Below, piece after piece: positions 17,904 through 26,687 of a stretch of 64,000 nucleotides of DNA. The translations under genes were made by a program, and so were the position numbers. This stretch comes from Actinomycetota bacterium (GTDB lineage: Bacteria; Actinomycetota; CADDZG01; JAHWKV01). The DNA lies in assembly GCA_030447305.1 (NCBI GenBank), contig JAUJPC010000001.1, positions 389,998 to 453,997 on the forward strand. The letters are read 5' to 3'. The notes below the pieces were generated by a model. The model did not search any database, had not been told where the DNA came from, and saw only the letters and a program-made list of their open reading frames with translations. Numbering within the stretch: position 1 is the first letter of the stretch; every line of letters begins with the position of its first letter.

Positions 17904-20177
17904 CTAGCCGCAGAAGGGGAACTTCGGATGCTGAGGCGGACAGTCGGCGGGCCCGGTCTGCGTTTGTTCACTGCGAGCCGGCGGCGGTGTCGTTACCTCA
18001 ACCTTTGCCGGCTCGCTCCCGGACTGGCTGTCCTGTCCGGGTTCACCGGCCTGGGGCTGGACTGCCCCTTGCGGTTCCGGAGAAGAGCTGGCGGCCGGTT
18101 GCGGCGACGCCTCGGTCCCCGCCAGTTTCGCACTGGAGGGGTTTTCACCGCTGTAGTTCACGGCCTGGCCGCCGAGTTGGGGCTTGCGGAAGCTGGCAGC
18201 GGGGAGTCCTTTGACCGCCCTCGTCATAAACCTGCGCCAGATCGTGGCCGGCAGCGACCCGCCTGTGACCTCGATCCCATGCACGTTGCTCATCTCCTTG
18301 ATGGTCCCGTCATCGCTGGGGGCGTAGCCCATCCAAACCACTGCGGTGAGGTTGGGGGTGTAGCCGGCGAACCATGCGTTTGCATGGTTCTGGGTGGTGC
18401 CGGTCTTTCCCGCTGCCGGCCGGCCGATCTTCGCAGAGGTTCCCGTGCCGGAGCGGATGTTGCGCTCCAGGACGTAGTTGACCGTGTCGGCGACGTTGCG
18501 ATCCAGCGTTGCCTGCACCTTCGGGGACGCTTCGGCCAAAAGCCTCCCGTCCGGCTGAGTGATCTTCAAAACCGATATCGGGTCGGGTCGGTTGCCGCGC
18601 TGGGCGAAGGTGGTGTAGGCGCGGGCCATCTCGAGCGGAGTGACATCGGTTGTACCCAACGCCAGTGCACAACCGGAATCGAACTTGGGGATCTCTATCC
18701 CGGCTTTCCCCGCCACCGCTATGAACTCACTCGGCGTGACCGCGGTATTCATCATCTGGGCGTACACCGTGTTGACGGAGCTGAGAGTCGCCGCAGCGAG
18801 GTCCAAACTACCGAAGGACGCATTCTCGAAGTTGGCGACCTTCCAGGCCGTCCCGTCCTGGTTGCGGCAGCGGCCGGATTGGATCTCGATCGGGGATGCG
18901 CCCGAGAAGGTTGATGCAAGCGATTTGCCCTCCGACAGAAAGGCAGCCAGGGCGAAAGGCTTGAATGCGGAACCGGCCTGACGCCCTCCGCCTTTGGCGC
19001 TCTGGTCGACGGCGAAGTTGAATCCGCGCGCTCTGGTGATGCTGTCCACGTCCCTTCCGCCGACCATTGCCTTGACCTCCCCCTGGGGCCCCATGGCCAC
19101 CAACGCGGCCTCCGGATCGTCGGGGCGGTTGAGCACCTCGCGGATGGAATCCTCCGCCGCATCCTGCATGTTGAGGTCCAGGGTGGTGTGTATCACGAGG
19201 CCTCCCCGAAGGATCTGGCTGTCGGTGAGACCGAACTGGGACTTCAGGTTTCGCCTGACGTACTCCACGAAGTAGCCGGCCCTCGGTGACTCCACCTCTA
19301 CCGAAGCGCCGGGTTTGAACTGGTCGGCCAGCTTCTCGGCCTTTGCGGCTTTCGCTTGCGCGGGGGTGATGGCCTTTCCCTCGAGGAGCGCATCTATCAC
19401 CTGGTTGCGAAGGTTGGTGGCGCTTCTGGGGTTCTCATCGATCTGGAAGAGCTCGGGGGCCCGAATGACACCGGCAAGATAAGCGGCCTGCCCGACCGTC
19501 AGCTCGGATGCCGGAATCTTGAAATAAGTTCGTGCAGCGGCCTCTGCCCCGTAGGCCCCACGGCCGAAGTACACCGTGTTGAGATAGCGCTGCATGATCT
19601 CGCCCTTGGAGAGATGTTGTTCGAGCTGCAGCGCCCAGAAGGCCTCCTTGAGCTTTCTGATGACCGTTCGCTCACGCCCGATGGACGGGAAAGCGTTTCG
19701 GGCGTACTGCTGGGTGATCGTCGACCCGCCCTGGCGAATTCCCCCTCCGGCGAAGTTGGTGAAGGCGGCACGGACTATGCCCTTGTAGCTCATCCCTCTG
19801 TGCTCGAAAAACTCCCGGTCCTCGGCCAGCAGCACCGCGGTTCTCAGGTGCTTTGAGATGGCACTCAGGTCGACCACGGTACGGTCTTCCTCGGCATGAA
19901 GGGTGGCGATCAGCCGGCCATCCGCCGCCAGCACGCGCGACGATTGGGCCTGAGGCGCCAGTTCCGGAATCTTGAACGTGGCAAGCCAGACCACTACACC
20001 GAGCGCTCCGATGACGCTTACCACCCCAGAGGCAACCATCCACGGCCACCGCTCCCTCGCCTGGATGAAGGCCTGTCTGGGATGCTTTAACAAGAGGCGC
20101 GGATCCACGGAAGGGTCGCCGACTTCAGAAGGGGCGACCCAATCCATGGCTCGGAGCACTGCGTTTCGGGGCTTCAT
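17904..20177 (-). CDS. class A penicillin-binding protein (glycosyltransferase-transpeptidase)
   Basis: This bifunctional peptidoglycan polymerase has a short cytoplasmic N terminus, one membrane anchor (VASGVVSVIGALGVVVWLA), a glycosyltransferase domain with the catalytic Glu in LLAEDREFFEHRG and GGSTITQQYARN, then a transpeptidase domain with SAFK (near 400), SVN in SSVNTVYAQM, and KTGTT (near 592). The C terminus is a Pro/Ser/Gln-rich tail of about 80 residues ending in cysteine-containing CPPQHPKFPFCG. The start is set at MKPRN (20177); an in-frame TTG at 20264 would add 29 residues. The IS481-like element abuts its stop codon. Confidence 0.92.
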   Translation of the reverse strand: MKPRNAVLRAMDWVAPSEVGDPSVDPRLLLKHPRQAFIQARERWPWMVASGVVSVIGALGVVVWLATFKIPELAPQAQSSRVLAADGRLIATLHAEEDRTVVDLSAISKHLRTAVLLAEDREFFEHRGMSYKGIVRAAFTNFAGGGIRQGGSTITQQYARNAFPSIGRERTVIRKLKEAFWALQLEQHLSKGEIMQRYLNTVYFGRGAYGAEAAARTYFKIPASELTVGQAAYLAGVIRAPELFQIDENPRSATNLRNQVIDALLEGKAITPAQAKAAKAEKLADQFKPGASVEVESPRAGYFVEYVRRNLKSQFGLTDSQILRGGLVIHTTLDLNMQDAAEDSIREVLNRPDDPEAALVAMGPQGEVKAMVGGRDVDSITRARGFNFAVDQSAKGGGRQAGSAFKPFALAAFLSEGKSLASTFSGASPIEIQSGRCRNQDGTAWKVANFENASFGSLDLAAATLSSVNTVYAQMMNTAVTPSEFIAVAGKAGIEIPKFDSGCALALGTTDVTPLEMARAYTTFAQRGNRPDPISVLKITQPDGRLLAEASPKVQATLDRNVADTVNYVLERNIRSGTGTSAKIGRPAAGKTGTTQNHANAWFAGYTPNLTAVVWMGYAPSDDGTIKEMSNVHGIEVTGGSLPATIWRRFMTRAVKGLPAASFRKPQLGGQAVNYSGENPSSAKLAGTEASPQPAASSSPEPQGAVQPQAGEPGQDSQSGSEPAKVEVTTPPPARSEQTQTGPADCPPQHPKFPFCG

Positions 20178-20418
20178 TCCTTGGTTCCGTGACCTACCCT
20201 GTGGGCCTGCCGGGAAAACGAACGCGTCGACCGATCCCGGCGGTGTGGATCCTCGTGGCTGCAATTACAAGAGTTCGGTGTGCGGTGCAGGCACCCGTTC
20301 GCACAGCCTACAACCAGTGGACCCAGTTCGAGGAGTCCCCAGGTTCAGGGAGACATTGAGCTGCAGCACCTGTCCAACGACACGCTGTGGCGAGTTGGCC
20401 CCGTTGGGGTCGCTTTTT

Positions 20419-21750
20419 CTATGCCGCCTTCTTGAGGGTTCTGCGGCGGTCCTCAAGCAGCAGGCCGATTCCCAGAAGAATCGACCCGGCTCCGGAAAGA
20501 CCCAGGGGCATGGTGTCCATTCCGGTCCGGACAAGTGCGTTGGTGGGGCCGCCCCTTGCCCTGCTCCCGCTGACGGTTCTTTGGATGAAACTCTTTGAGA
20601 TGCTTCCTCCGGCGCCGGGGCCGCCCTGATACACCGCGGTGATCTTGTGGTTGCCGGGTGTCAAGGAGGAGGTGGTAAAGGTTGCCCTTCCCTGACTGTC
20701 CAGAGGTGCACTGCCCAGAACGGTTGAGTCGCTGATGAAGGTCACGGTCCCTGCGGTGACTGGTGCATTAGAACCGGTTTGGGTTACGACGGTGGTGAAG
20801 GTGACGGGAGAGCCCGCTTCGGACGGGTTCTGGGACGACGTTGGAGTGCTGGTCGTAGTCGCTACGGCTCCCGGCTCATCGGAGAACATGATGTCTTCAG
20901 GGGATACGACGGTGCCGGCCGGGATCACGGTATCGGGCCCGACAACCGTTGGGCTGGTGGGTGCCGGACTGTCGGTTGGAGGGGTCACGACGGCTGTAGG
21001 CGATTCCGTGGGGGTTGGAGTGGGCTCAGTAGTGTCATCCGAAACAGGCGGGTTACAGGAGGGCCGGTTCACCGTATTGCTATCCAATGTGACCGCACCG
21101 GTGCTCGCCAGCAGCCTTCCCTGGACGGTAGCCCCCGTGTTGGCCGTTATCGATGCCGACGCAAGGATGTTTCCCACAAAGTCGGTGGTGGTCCCCAAGG
21201 TAGCGGAGCTGCCGATCTGCCAGTAAACGTGGCAGGAAACTCCGTTGATGAACTCCACGCTGCTGTTCGATGCGGTGGTGAGAGTACTGTCGACCTGGAA
21301 GATGAAGACGGCGTCGGGGTTCCCCAGGGTGTCGAGGGTCAGGGTTCCGGTCAGCTGGGCTGACGTGGCAAAGCAGTAGGTGCCGGGCAACAGGGTCTTT
21401 CCACCCAGATCCTCGTCGGTCAGATTCTGGTCACAGGGCTGAGCCCTGAGGCTGTTGTAGGCGTTGGCCGAGTCCAGCTGAGCCTGATCCGCAACTGCTC
21501 CGCCCGCTAGAATCCTGCCCGGCGGGGTGACGATTCCGGGCGGGAAGCCGGTAATCGCCGATCCCGGGCTCACCCCGACGTCTCCGCCGATCACCGTGGG
21601 CCCGGTGTTCGTCACCGTGGATCCGGCAAGGACCCCGAAGCTTTCAAGAGTTCCAAGTGTGGGAGCGGTTGCCGCATTCGCTGGGCCGGCCACCGTAAGG
21701 ATCAAGGATGCGATCAGAAGCAGGGCTGCCTGTGCCCGGAGCTTCTTCAT
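20419..21750 (-). CDS. DUF3494 ice-binding-like surface protein with sorting signal
   Basis: After a signal peptide ending near AGPANAA, residues about 30-230 match the DUF3494 ice-binding fold: LGTLESFGVLAGSTVTNTGP, IGGDVGVSPG, a GTYCF segment, DAVFIFQVDSTL and a repetitive beta-solenoid end (SITANTGATVQGRLLA, TGAVTLDSN). A Pro/Thr-rich linker (about 235-300) and an Ig-like Big_3-type domain (VTFISDSTVLGSAPLD) follow. The end has ALVRTG, a hydrophobic segment and a basic RRR tail, typical of actinobacterial sortase substrates. Family members bind ice or act as surface adhesins. Cell-wall attachment is inferred. The leader before the gene is long and rich in hairpins. Confidence 0.85.
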   Translation of the reverse strand: MKKLRAQAALLLIASLILTVAGPANAATAPTLGTLESFGVLAGSTVTNTGPTVIGGDVGVSPGSAITGFPPGIVTPPGRILAGGAVADQAQLDSANAYNSLRAQPCDQNLTDEDLGGKTLLPGTYCFATSAQLTGTLTLDTLGNPDAVFIFQVDSTLTTASNSSVEFINGVSCHVYWQIGSSATLGTTTDFVGNILASASITANTGATVQGRLLASTGAVTLDSNTVNRPSCNPPVSDDTTEPTPTPTESPTAVVTPPTDSPAPTSPTVVGPDTVIPAGTVVSPEDIMFSDEPGAVATTTSTPTSSQNPSEAGSPVTFTTVVTQTGSNAPVTAGTVTFISDSTVLGSAPLDSQGRATFTTSSLTPGNHKITAVYQGGPGAGGSISKSFIQRTVSGSRARGGPTNALVRTGMDTMPLGLSGAGSILLGIGLLLEDRRRTLKKAA

Positions 21751-21890
21751 TTGTTTTCCTGTCCCCGCGACTGCGGTAAAGGTGCCTCAGCCTGGAAGCG
21801 AGCCATAGTCTGGTCGTCTACTCGCTTGCGAGAGGAGGCAAGTTGTGGGTGCGCATTGCACCTTGTCCACCCAGAGTGAGTGTTCCTACT
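21751..21890 (-). promoter_or_regulatory. promoter and structured 5' leader of the DUF3494 gene
   Basis: On the minus strand a TATAGT -10-like element lies near 21885-21895, followed by about 130 bases before the ATG. The leader holds several hairpins: GGTGC/GCACC around 21855-21870, CTTGC/GCAAG around 21828-21845, and GCGAG/CTCGC around 21803-21832. I cannot match it to a known riboswitch. The divergent repair gene starts at 21954, and its promoter must overlap this region. Confidence 0.35.
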
Positions 21891-21953
21891 ATACCTATCG
21901 GCTAAAAGCAGCGCAGCTATAGCGTTTTCTCAGGTTTTCTCGGGGGAGCCGTC

Positions 21954-23156
21954 ATGAATGTTCTCAAAACCGATCTCGCAGGCTTAACCTTCTTCGAGAC
22001 TGCGATCGGTATGTGTGGGATCGCCTGGACCGGGCGGGGCGTGGCCGGTGTCCAGCTCCCCGAAGAGTCCGAGGCCTCGACCCGGGCGAGGATGCATCGG
22101 CGCTTTCCCGGCATGGCGGAGGCCTCTCCAACGGCGCAGGCGCAGGCTGGGCTCGACGCCATCGTGGGGCTGATGGCCGGCGACGAGATCCATCTCACTG
22201 CCGTACCGCTTGACTTCGACGGCGTGCCGGCCTTTCACCGGCAGGTGTACGAGGCCCTGCGCGCCAGCCCTCGCGGAACCACCCTTACCTACGGGGAGCT
22301 GGCAGCTCTGGCTGGTTCGCCCGGTGCCGCGAGGGCGGTTGGCACGGCGCTCCGGAAGAATCCGCTGGCCATCCTGGTGCCGTGCCACCGCGTGGTGGCC
22401 GCAAACGGCAAGCTCGGAGGCTTCTCGGCACCGGGAGGTTTGTCGACCAAGACCCGCATGCTGGGGATCGAGGGAGTCTGGTTTGGTGTCGCAGCCGCTA
22501 CGCCCCGCTCGCCCGAGGGTTTTAACTTCGACCCGGGAACGGCGCTCCTCCACCTTCTCGGCGCCGACCCCGAGCTGGGCCGTGTGATCGAATCGATTGG
22601 ACCTTTTGCCATGCGGCTGGGCACCACACCAAGCATCTTTGTGGCGCTGGCGCGGGCGATTACCTACCAGCAGCTCAGCGGAAAGGCGGCCGAGACTATC
22701 TACGGCCGCATGTGCAGCCTGTTCGCCAGTCCCGATGCCGGCCCCACCGCTGAGGAGCTTCTTCGGCTGTCCGACGAGCAGCTTCGCGGTGCAGGGGTGT
22801 CCCGACCTAAGACCCGGGCACTGCGTGACCTGGCGCAGCGCCAGCTCTCAGGCGAGATTCCGACGCTCGCGGAGGCAGACCGGCTCAGCGACGAGGAGCT
22901 GGTGGAACGGCTGACCGTCGTGCGAGGGATAGGCCGCTGGACCGTGGAGATGCTTCTCATGTTCCGGCTGGGCAGGCCGGATGTTCTTCCGGTGAGCGAC
23001 CTGGGCATCCGCAAAGGCTTCGCCCGTGCCTTCGGAGGAGAGCTTCCACTGCCGTTGGAGGTCATGGAGCGCGGGGAAAGATGGCGGCCCTATCGAACGG
23101 TGGCCTCTTGGTACCTCTGGCGGGCGGCGGAGATGAAGCCGGGGGTGGAGATCTAG
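21954..23156 (+). CDS. Ogt-AlkA fusion: O6-alkylguanine transferase plus 3-methyladenine glycosylase
   Basis: The 400-residue protein joins two alkylation-repair activities. Residues 1 to about 175 are an O6-methylguanine-DNA methyltransferase with TYGELAALAGSPGAARAVG and the acceptor motif VPCHRVV (Cys near 144). After a short linker, residues about 185-400 form an AlkA-type helix-hairpin-helix glycosylase: ITYQQLSGKAAETI, the hairpin VRGIGRWTVEMLLMF and the catalytic Asp349 in PVSDLGIRKG. No Ada regulatory domain is present. The start follows GGGGGAGCC. One protein would therefore handle both direct reversal and base excision of alkylated DNA. Confidence 0.9.
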   Translation: MNVLKTDLAGLTFFETAIGMCGIAWTGRGVAGVQLPEESEASTRARMHRRFPGMAEASPTAQAQAGLDAIVGLMAGDEIHLTAVPLDFDGVPAFHRQVYEALRASPRGTTLTYGELAALAGSPGAARAVGTALRKNPLAILVPCHRVVAANGKLGGFSAPGGLSTKTRMLGIEGVWFGVAAATPRSPEGFNFDPGTALLHLLGADPELGRVIESIGPFAMRLGTTPSIFVALARAITYQQLSGKAAETIYGRMCSLFASPDAGPTAEELLRLSDEQLRGAGVSRPKTRALRDLAQRQLSGEIPTLAEADRLSDEELVERLTVVRGIGRWTVEMLLMFRLGRPDVLPVSDLGIRKGFARAFGGELPLPLEVMERGERWRPYRTVASWYLWRAAEMKPGVEI

Positions 23157-23597
23157 TTAGCGACAGGCCTTACAGAGGCCGAACAGGCCCAGCGGGCGCT
23201 GGTGCAGCTCGAACCCGAAATCGTCCAGCAGATCTTTCTCAACCCTGGCCATCAGCGAGACGGGCAGCTCCTGAACCGACCCACATCTCTCACAGCATAG
23301 ATGGTGGTGCTGATGATCCCGCAGGTGATACACCGCGCTGCCATCCGCGAAGTACACGCGATCGACGATGTCTAGCTCCCGCAGTGTCTCGAGGGTGCGG
23401 TAGACGGTGGAGACGTCCATCGAAGGAAAGTCTTTTTGCACTCGGGTGGCGATGTCGTCGGCGCTGATGTGCCCGTGGCAGTCCACGATGACCTTGATCA
23501 CCGCCTGCCGGCTCATTGTCCGCCGTCGCCCCCCGGCAACGAGCTGACGCATGATTTCGTCGACTTGCGACTGATGAGACTGCTTGACGTTTGCCAT
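23157..23597 (-). CDS. Fur-family metalloregulator (Zur or Fur)
   Basis: The 146-residue protein has the Fur winged helix (DVSTVYRTLETLRELDIVDRV) and metal-site residues HQHHHLCCERCG. A structural zinc site is formed by CERC and the C-terminal GLCKACR. The start is set at MANVKQ (23597); the longer open frame upstream belongs to an amidase remnant. A TTGACT element followed by CATAGGGT could be its promoter. The Zur-like palindrome before znuA makes a zinc role attractive, but iron or peroxide sensing cannot be excluded from sequence. Confidence 0.88.
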   Translation of the reverse strand: MANVKQSHQSQVDEIMRQLVAGGRRRTMSRQAVIKVIVDCHGHISADDIATRVQKDFPSMDVSTVYRTLETLRELDIVDRVYFADGSAVYHLRDHQHHHLCCERCGSVQELPVSLMARVEKDLLDDFGFELHQRPLGLFGLCKACR

Positions 23598-23639
23598 CAC
23601 CAAGACCCTATGACTAGTCAACCCGGTTCGAGTATCTAA

Positions 23640-23904
23640 CCATGCAGCCCCTGGTGCACATGCTGCTGAGCAGCCGGCCGCCGGTCGAGCACTTGCGACG
23701 GCCGAGCCGCTGGATGAACCTCCAGGTACTCTGCGGTCGTCCAGCCGATTGGGTGGAGTGCCAAACCATTTTCTTATTCCCGTGATTCCGAAGGCGAGCG
23801 TGGAGGTTGGTCTTGCCGACGATGTGCAGGCCGCCCAAGACTTCCTCAGCGCGAATGGAGGCCAGGCAGAAGGCATTATTCGTGCGGGCGTGCCTGTTTG
23901 CCAC
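23640..23904 (-). pseudogene. amidase fragment (amidase signature family)
   Basis: Two frames on the minus strand together spell a piece of an amidase-signature enzyme. GGLHIVGKTNLHA occurs in one frame. The other has FGITGIRKWFGTPPN and RRVPGGSSSGSAVASA, which includes the GGSS(G/S)GS motif with the catalytic serine. The switch lies near 23800. Only about 80 residues survive, with no upstream or downstream part, so this is a true remnant rather than just a sequencing slip. It is fused in frame to the Fur-family gene, which would mislead automatic start calls. Confidence 0.65.
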
Positions 23905-23929
23905 ATAGCGTGTCTACAATGGGTTACTC

Positions 23930-24166
23930 ATGAACACCCCGGACTGGCGTTCCGAGATGGAGCAGGCAAAGAAGGAACTGGGCTCGCCCGGGCTCCTGGT
24001 TGCTTACTGGCTCGGCACGGCGGTGGTCCTGTTCCTGCTCTCAATCCTCATCGGTGGGATTCCGGGTGCCGCCAGCCTGATCATCAACATTGTGATCATC
24101 CTGCTCGCAGCGATTCCCATCGCTCTGGGCTTCGGCTGGCTCGCCGCCCGGAAGAAGAAGTCCTAG
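23930..24166 (+). CDS. small two-helix membrane protein
   Basis: The 78-residue product has a polar N terminus (MNTPDWRSEMEQAKKELG), two hydrophobic helices (about 24-43 and 47-70) and a basic end (AARKKKS). It ends two bases before the stop of glgB on the opposite strand. I do not recognise a family. Confidence 0.55.
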   Translation: MNTPDWRSEMEQAKKELGSPGLLVAYWLGTAVVLFLLSILIGGIPGAASLIINIVIILLAAIPIALGFGWLAARKKKS

Positions 24167-24168
24167 GC

Positions 24169-26382
24169 TTACTGACCCTCCGGCACCATCCACAGGACCC
24201 CGAGCGGGGGCAGGTCGACGTGAGCGGAGTGCGGCAGCCAGTGCCAGCCTTCGTCCGTCGCCCGTACGTTGCCGTCGTTGCCCGTGTTGGATCCGGCAAA
24301 CGCCTCGGAGTCGGTGTTCAGGATCTCCCTCCAGGGCCCCCCTCGGGGTAGACCCACCCGGTAGGCGGGGCGGGGGATCGGCGACAGGTTCGCGATGCAG
24401 GCAACGACCCGGGTTCGGTCGGCCGACCAGCGGAGAAACGCCGCCACGTTTGCATCGGCATCGCCACCCTGAATCCACTGGAACCCCTCCTGATTGAAGT
24501 CACTCTCCCACAGAGCCGGCTCGGCGAGGTACGCTCGGTTCAGCTCGCGGACCAGACTATGGACCCCCCGGTGCTCGGGGAACTCCAGCAGATGCCAGTC
24601 GACGCTGCGGTCGTGGGACCACTCGTCGGACTGCGCCACCTCTCCGCCCTGAAACAGCAGCTGCTTGCCTGGGTGTGCCCACATCCAGCCCAGCAGAGCT
24701 CGCAGGTTGGCAGCCTTCTGCCACCGGTCCCCGGGCATCTTATTGAGAAGCGATCCCTTTCCGTGGACCACCTCGTCGTGGGACAGGGGAAGGATGAAGT
24801 TTTCCGTGAAGGCGTAAAGCAGACTAAAGGTCAGGTCGTTGTGGTGGTACTTGCGGTGGATCGGATCCTCGGAGAAGTACTTGAGAGTGTCGTGCATCCA
24901 CCCCATGTTCCACTTGAATCCGAAACCCAGGCCGCCGGTGTAGGTGGGACGGGAGACGCCGGGCCATGCTGTGGACTCCTCGGCTGCCATGATCACACCG
25001 GGATGCTCGTTGTGGACCAGTTCGTTCAGCTCCTTCAGGAAGGACACCGCCTCCAGGTTCTCCCGGCCGCCGAACTCGTTGGGGACCCACTCTCCCGATT
25101 CCCGCGAGTAGTCCAGGTAGAGCATGGAAGCGACGCCATCGACCCGGATTCCGTCGACGTGAAACTCCTCGAGCCAGTAGAGGGCGTTGGAGAGAAGGAA
25201 GTTGCGAACCTCATTGCGCCCGTAGTTGAAGATCAGGGTTCCCCACTCCTCGTGGGAGCCCTTGCGGGGATCCTCGTGCTCGTAGAGCGCGGTACCATCG
25301 AAGCGGGCCAGCGCCCACTCGTCCCGCGGGAAGTGCCCGGGAACCCAGTCCAAGATCACCCCAATGTCCTTCTCGTGGAGGGCGTTGATCAGGGCGCGGA
25401 AGTCGTCGGGCGACCCGAACCTGGACGTAGGCGCGTAGTAGCCGGAGACCTGGTAGCCCCAGGATCCACTGAACGGGTGTTCCGCCACCGGCATGAACTC
25501 GACGTGGGAGAATCCCATGTCCGCGACGTAGCCGGGAAGTTCCCCGGCAAGCTCCTGATAGGTGAGGGGCCTGCCGCCGTCCTCGGGCTTGCGCTTCCAG
25601 GAGCCGAGGTGCATCTCGTAGATCGACATCGGCCTGTTCAGCGGGCTTCGGGAGTCCCGGCGGATCATCCACTCTCCGTCTGACCACTCGAAAAGCGAAT
25701 CGGTGACCACACTCGCCGTGCCGGGCGGCACCTCCGCGGCGAAGGCGAAGGGATCCGCTTTCAGCACGAGGTGTCCGCCCCCGGTTAGAAGCTCAAACTT
25801 GTACAGGTCTCCCGGCCGGACACCGGGGATGAACAGCTCCCAGATGCCGGAGGATCCGATGGATCGCATCGGATGAACCCGTCCATCCCACAGATTGAAG
25901 CTGCCCACCACTCGAACCGCCCGGGCGTTGGGGGCCCAAACGGCGAATCCGGTTCCCGGGATGCCCTGATGGGTGCGGGGATGGGCACCCATCCGCTTCC
26001 ACAGATCGTGGTGACGGCCCTCGCCGATCAAGAAAAGATCGAGCTCTCCCAGGGTCGGCATAAACCGGTAGGGGTCGTCGTAGGTGATCACCGTTCCGTC
26101 GGCATACTCGGCCTGGAGCTGGTAAGGAGCGGGGTTGTCGGCCGAGGGCCTGGCTTCGGCAACGAACAGACCCGTCTCGCCCACCTGCTCCATCTCAACC
26201 GGCTTGGCGGCGGGGACCAAGACCCGCATCGCACGCGCCGACGGACGAAAGGCACTGATCAGGGATCGACCGTCTACTTCGTGGTGACCCAGGAGGCGGT
26301 GAGGATCTCTGTGCTCCCCGCGCGTGAGCGCCTCCCGCTCATCGCTGAGCTTCCTACGTCCGATCGACTCGCGGACGCCCAT
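24169..26382 (-). CDS. glgB: 1,4-alpha-glucan branching enzyme
   Basis: GlgB makes alpha-1,6 branches in glycogen. The 737-residue protein has an N-terminal carbohydrate-binding region (HRLLGHHEVDG, FAVWAPNARAVRVVG) and a GH13 barrel with the nucleophile Asp in GIRVDGVASMLYLDY, the acid Glu in IMAAEESTAWPGV and the third Asp in LPLSHDEVVHGKGSL, then a C-terminal all-beta domain. Length is typical. The start at MGVRES (26382) has AAGGGAG upstream; two further in-frame starts lie 18 and 28 codons earlier. No other glycogen gene is adjacent. Confidence 0.94.
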   Translation of the reverse strand: MGVRESIGRRKLSDEREALTRGEHRDPHRLLGHHEVDGRSLISAFRPSARAMRVLVPAAKPVEMEQVGETGLFVAEARPSADNPAPYQLQAEYADGTVITYDDPYRFMPTLGELDLFLIGEGRHHDLWKRMGAHPRTHQGIPGTGFAVWAPNARAVRVVGSFNLWDGRVHPMRSIGSSGIWELFIPGVRPGDLYKFELLTGGGHLVLKADPFAFAAEVPPGTASVVTDSLFEWSDGEWMIRRDSRSPLNRPMSIYEMHLGSWKRKPEDGGRPLTYQELAGELPGYVADMGFSHVEFMPVAEHPFSGSWGYQVSGYYAPTSRFGSPDDFRALINALHEKDIGVILDWVPGHFPRDEWALARFDGTALYEHEDPRKGSHEEWGTLIFNYGRNEVRNFLLSNALYWLEEFHVDGIRVDGVASMLYLDYSRESGEWVPNEFGGRENLEAVSFLKELNELVHNEHPGVIMAAEESTAWPGVSRPTYTGGLGFGFKWNMGWMHDTLKYFSEDPIHRKYHHNDLTFSLLYAFTENFILPLSHDEVVHGKGSLLNKMPGDRWQKAANLRALLGWMWAHPGKQLLFQGGEVAQSDEWSHDRSVDWHLLEFPEHRGVHSLVRELNRAYLAEPALWESDFNQEGFQWIQGGDADANVAAFLRWSADRTRVVACIANLSPIPRPAYRVGLPRGGPWREILNTDSEAFAGSNTGNDGNVRATDEGWHWLPHSAHVDLPPLGVLWMVPEGQ

Positions 26383-26687
26383 GCTCGGCTCCCTTCCCTC
26401 GTGCCGCCCGGAGGGGTTCTGCGCTTTGGGTGTCATGCCCCGAGTCCGTCTTCCATGCGGGAACATTACCGCTGCCGGACGCCTGAAGAGAACCCAGCCC
26501 AGTCCTCTATATCGATTGGCTCCGGTGGTCAGGACTCCTCTACCCCCCGCTGAACGATCGGAACCGCCCCGGGTAACGCCTGCAGGTGCCCCGGCCCGAG
26601 ATGCTAATGGGACGGTCCGGGGGAAGGTTTAACCCGGCTCCCGCCTAGACTTCGGTCTACAGTGGCTATATAGTCTGTTACATAGCT
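26383..26687. other. divergent promoter region glgB/padR
   Basis: About 300 bases hold the two starts. Just before the padR-type gene the sequence turns AT-rich (CTATATAGTC near 26665-26675 is -10-like) and the start codon follows within about 20 bases, so the message has a very short leader. Nothing else was recognised. Confidence 0.35.

Noticed and set aside
24559-25683. 374-codon open frame on the plus strand
   Set aside because: Exactly antisense to glgB, whose protein is complete and catalytically intact. The translation is Val/Gly/His-rich without any domain, a usual shadow in high-GC DNA.
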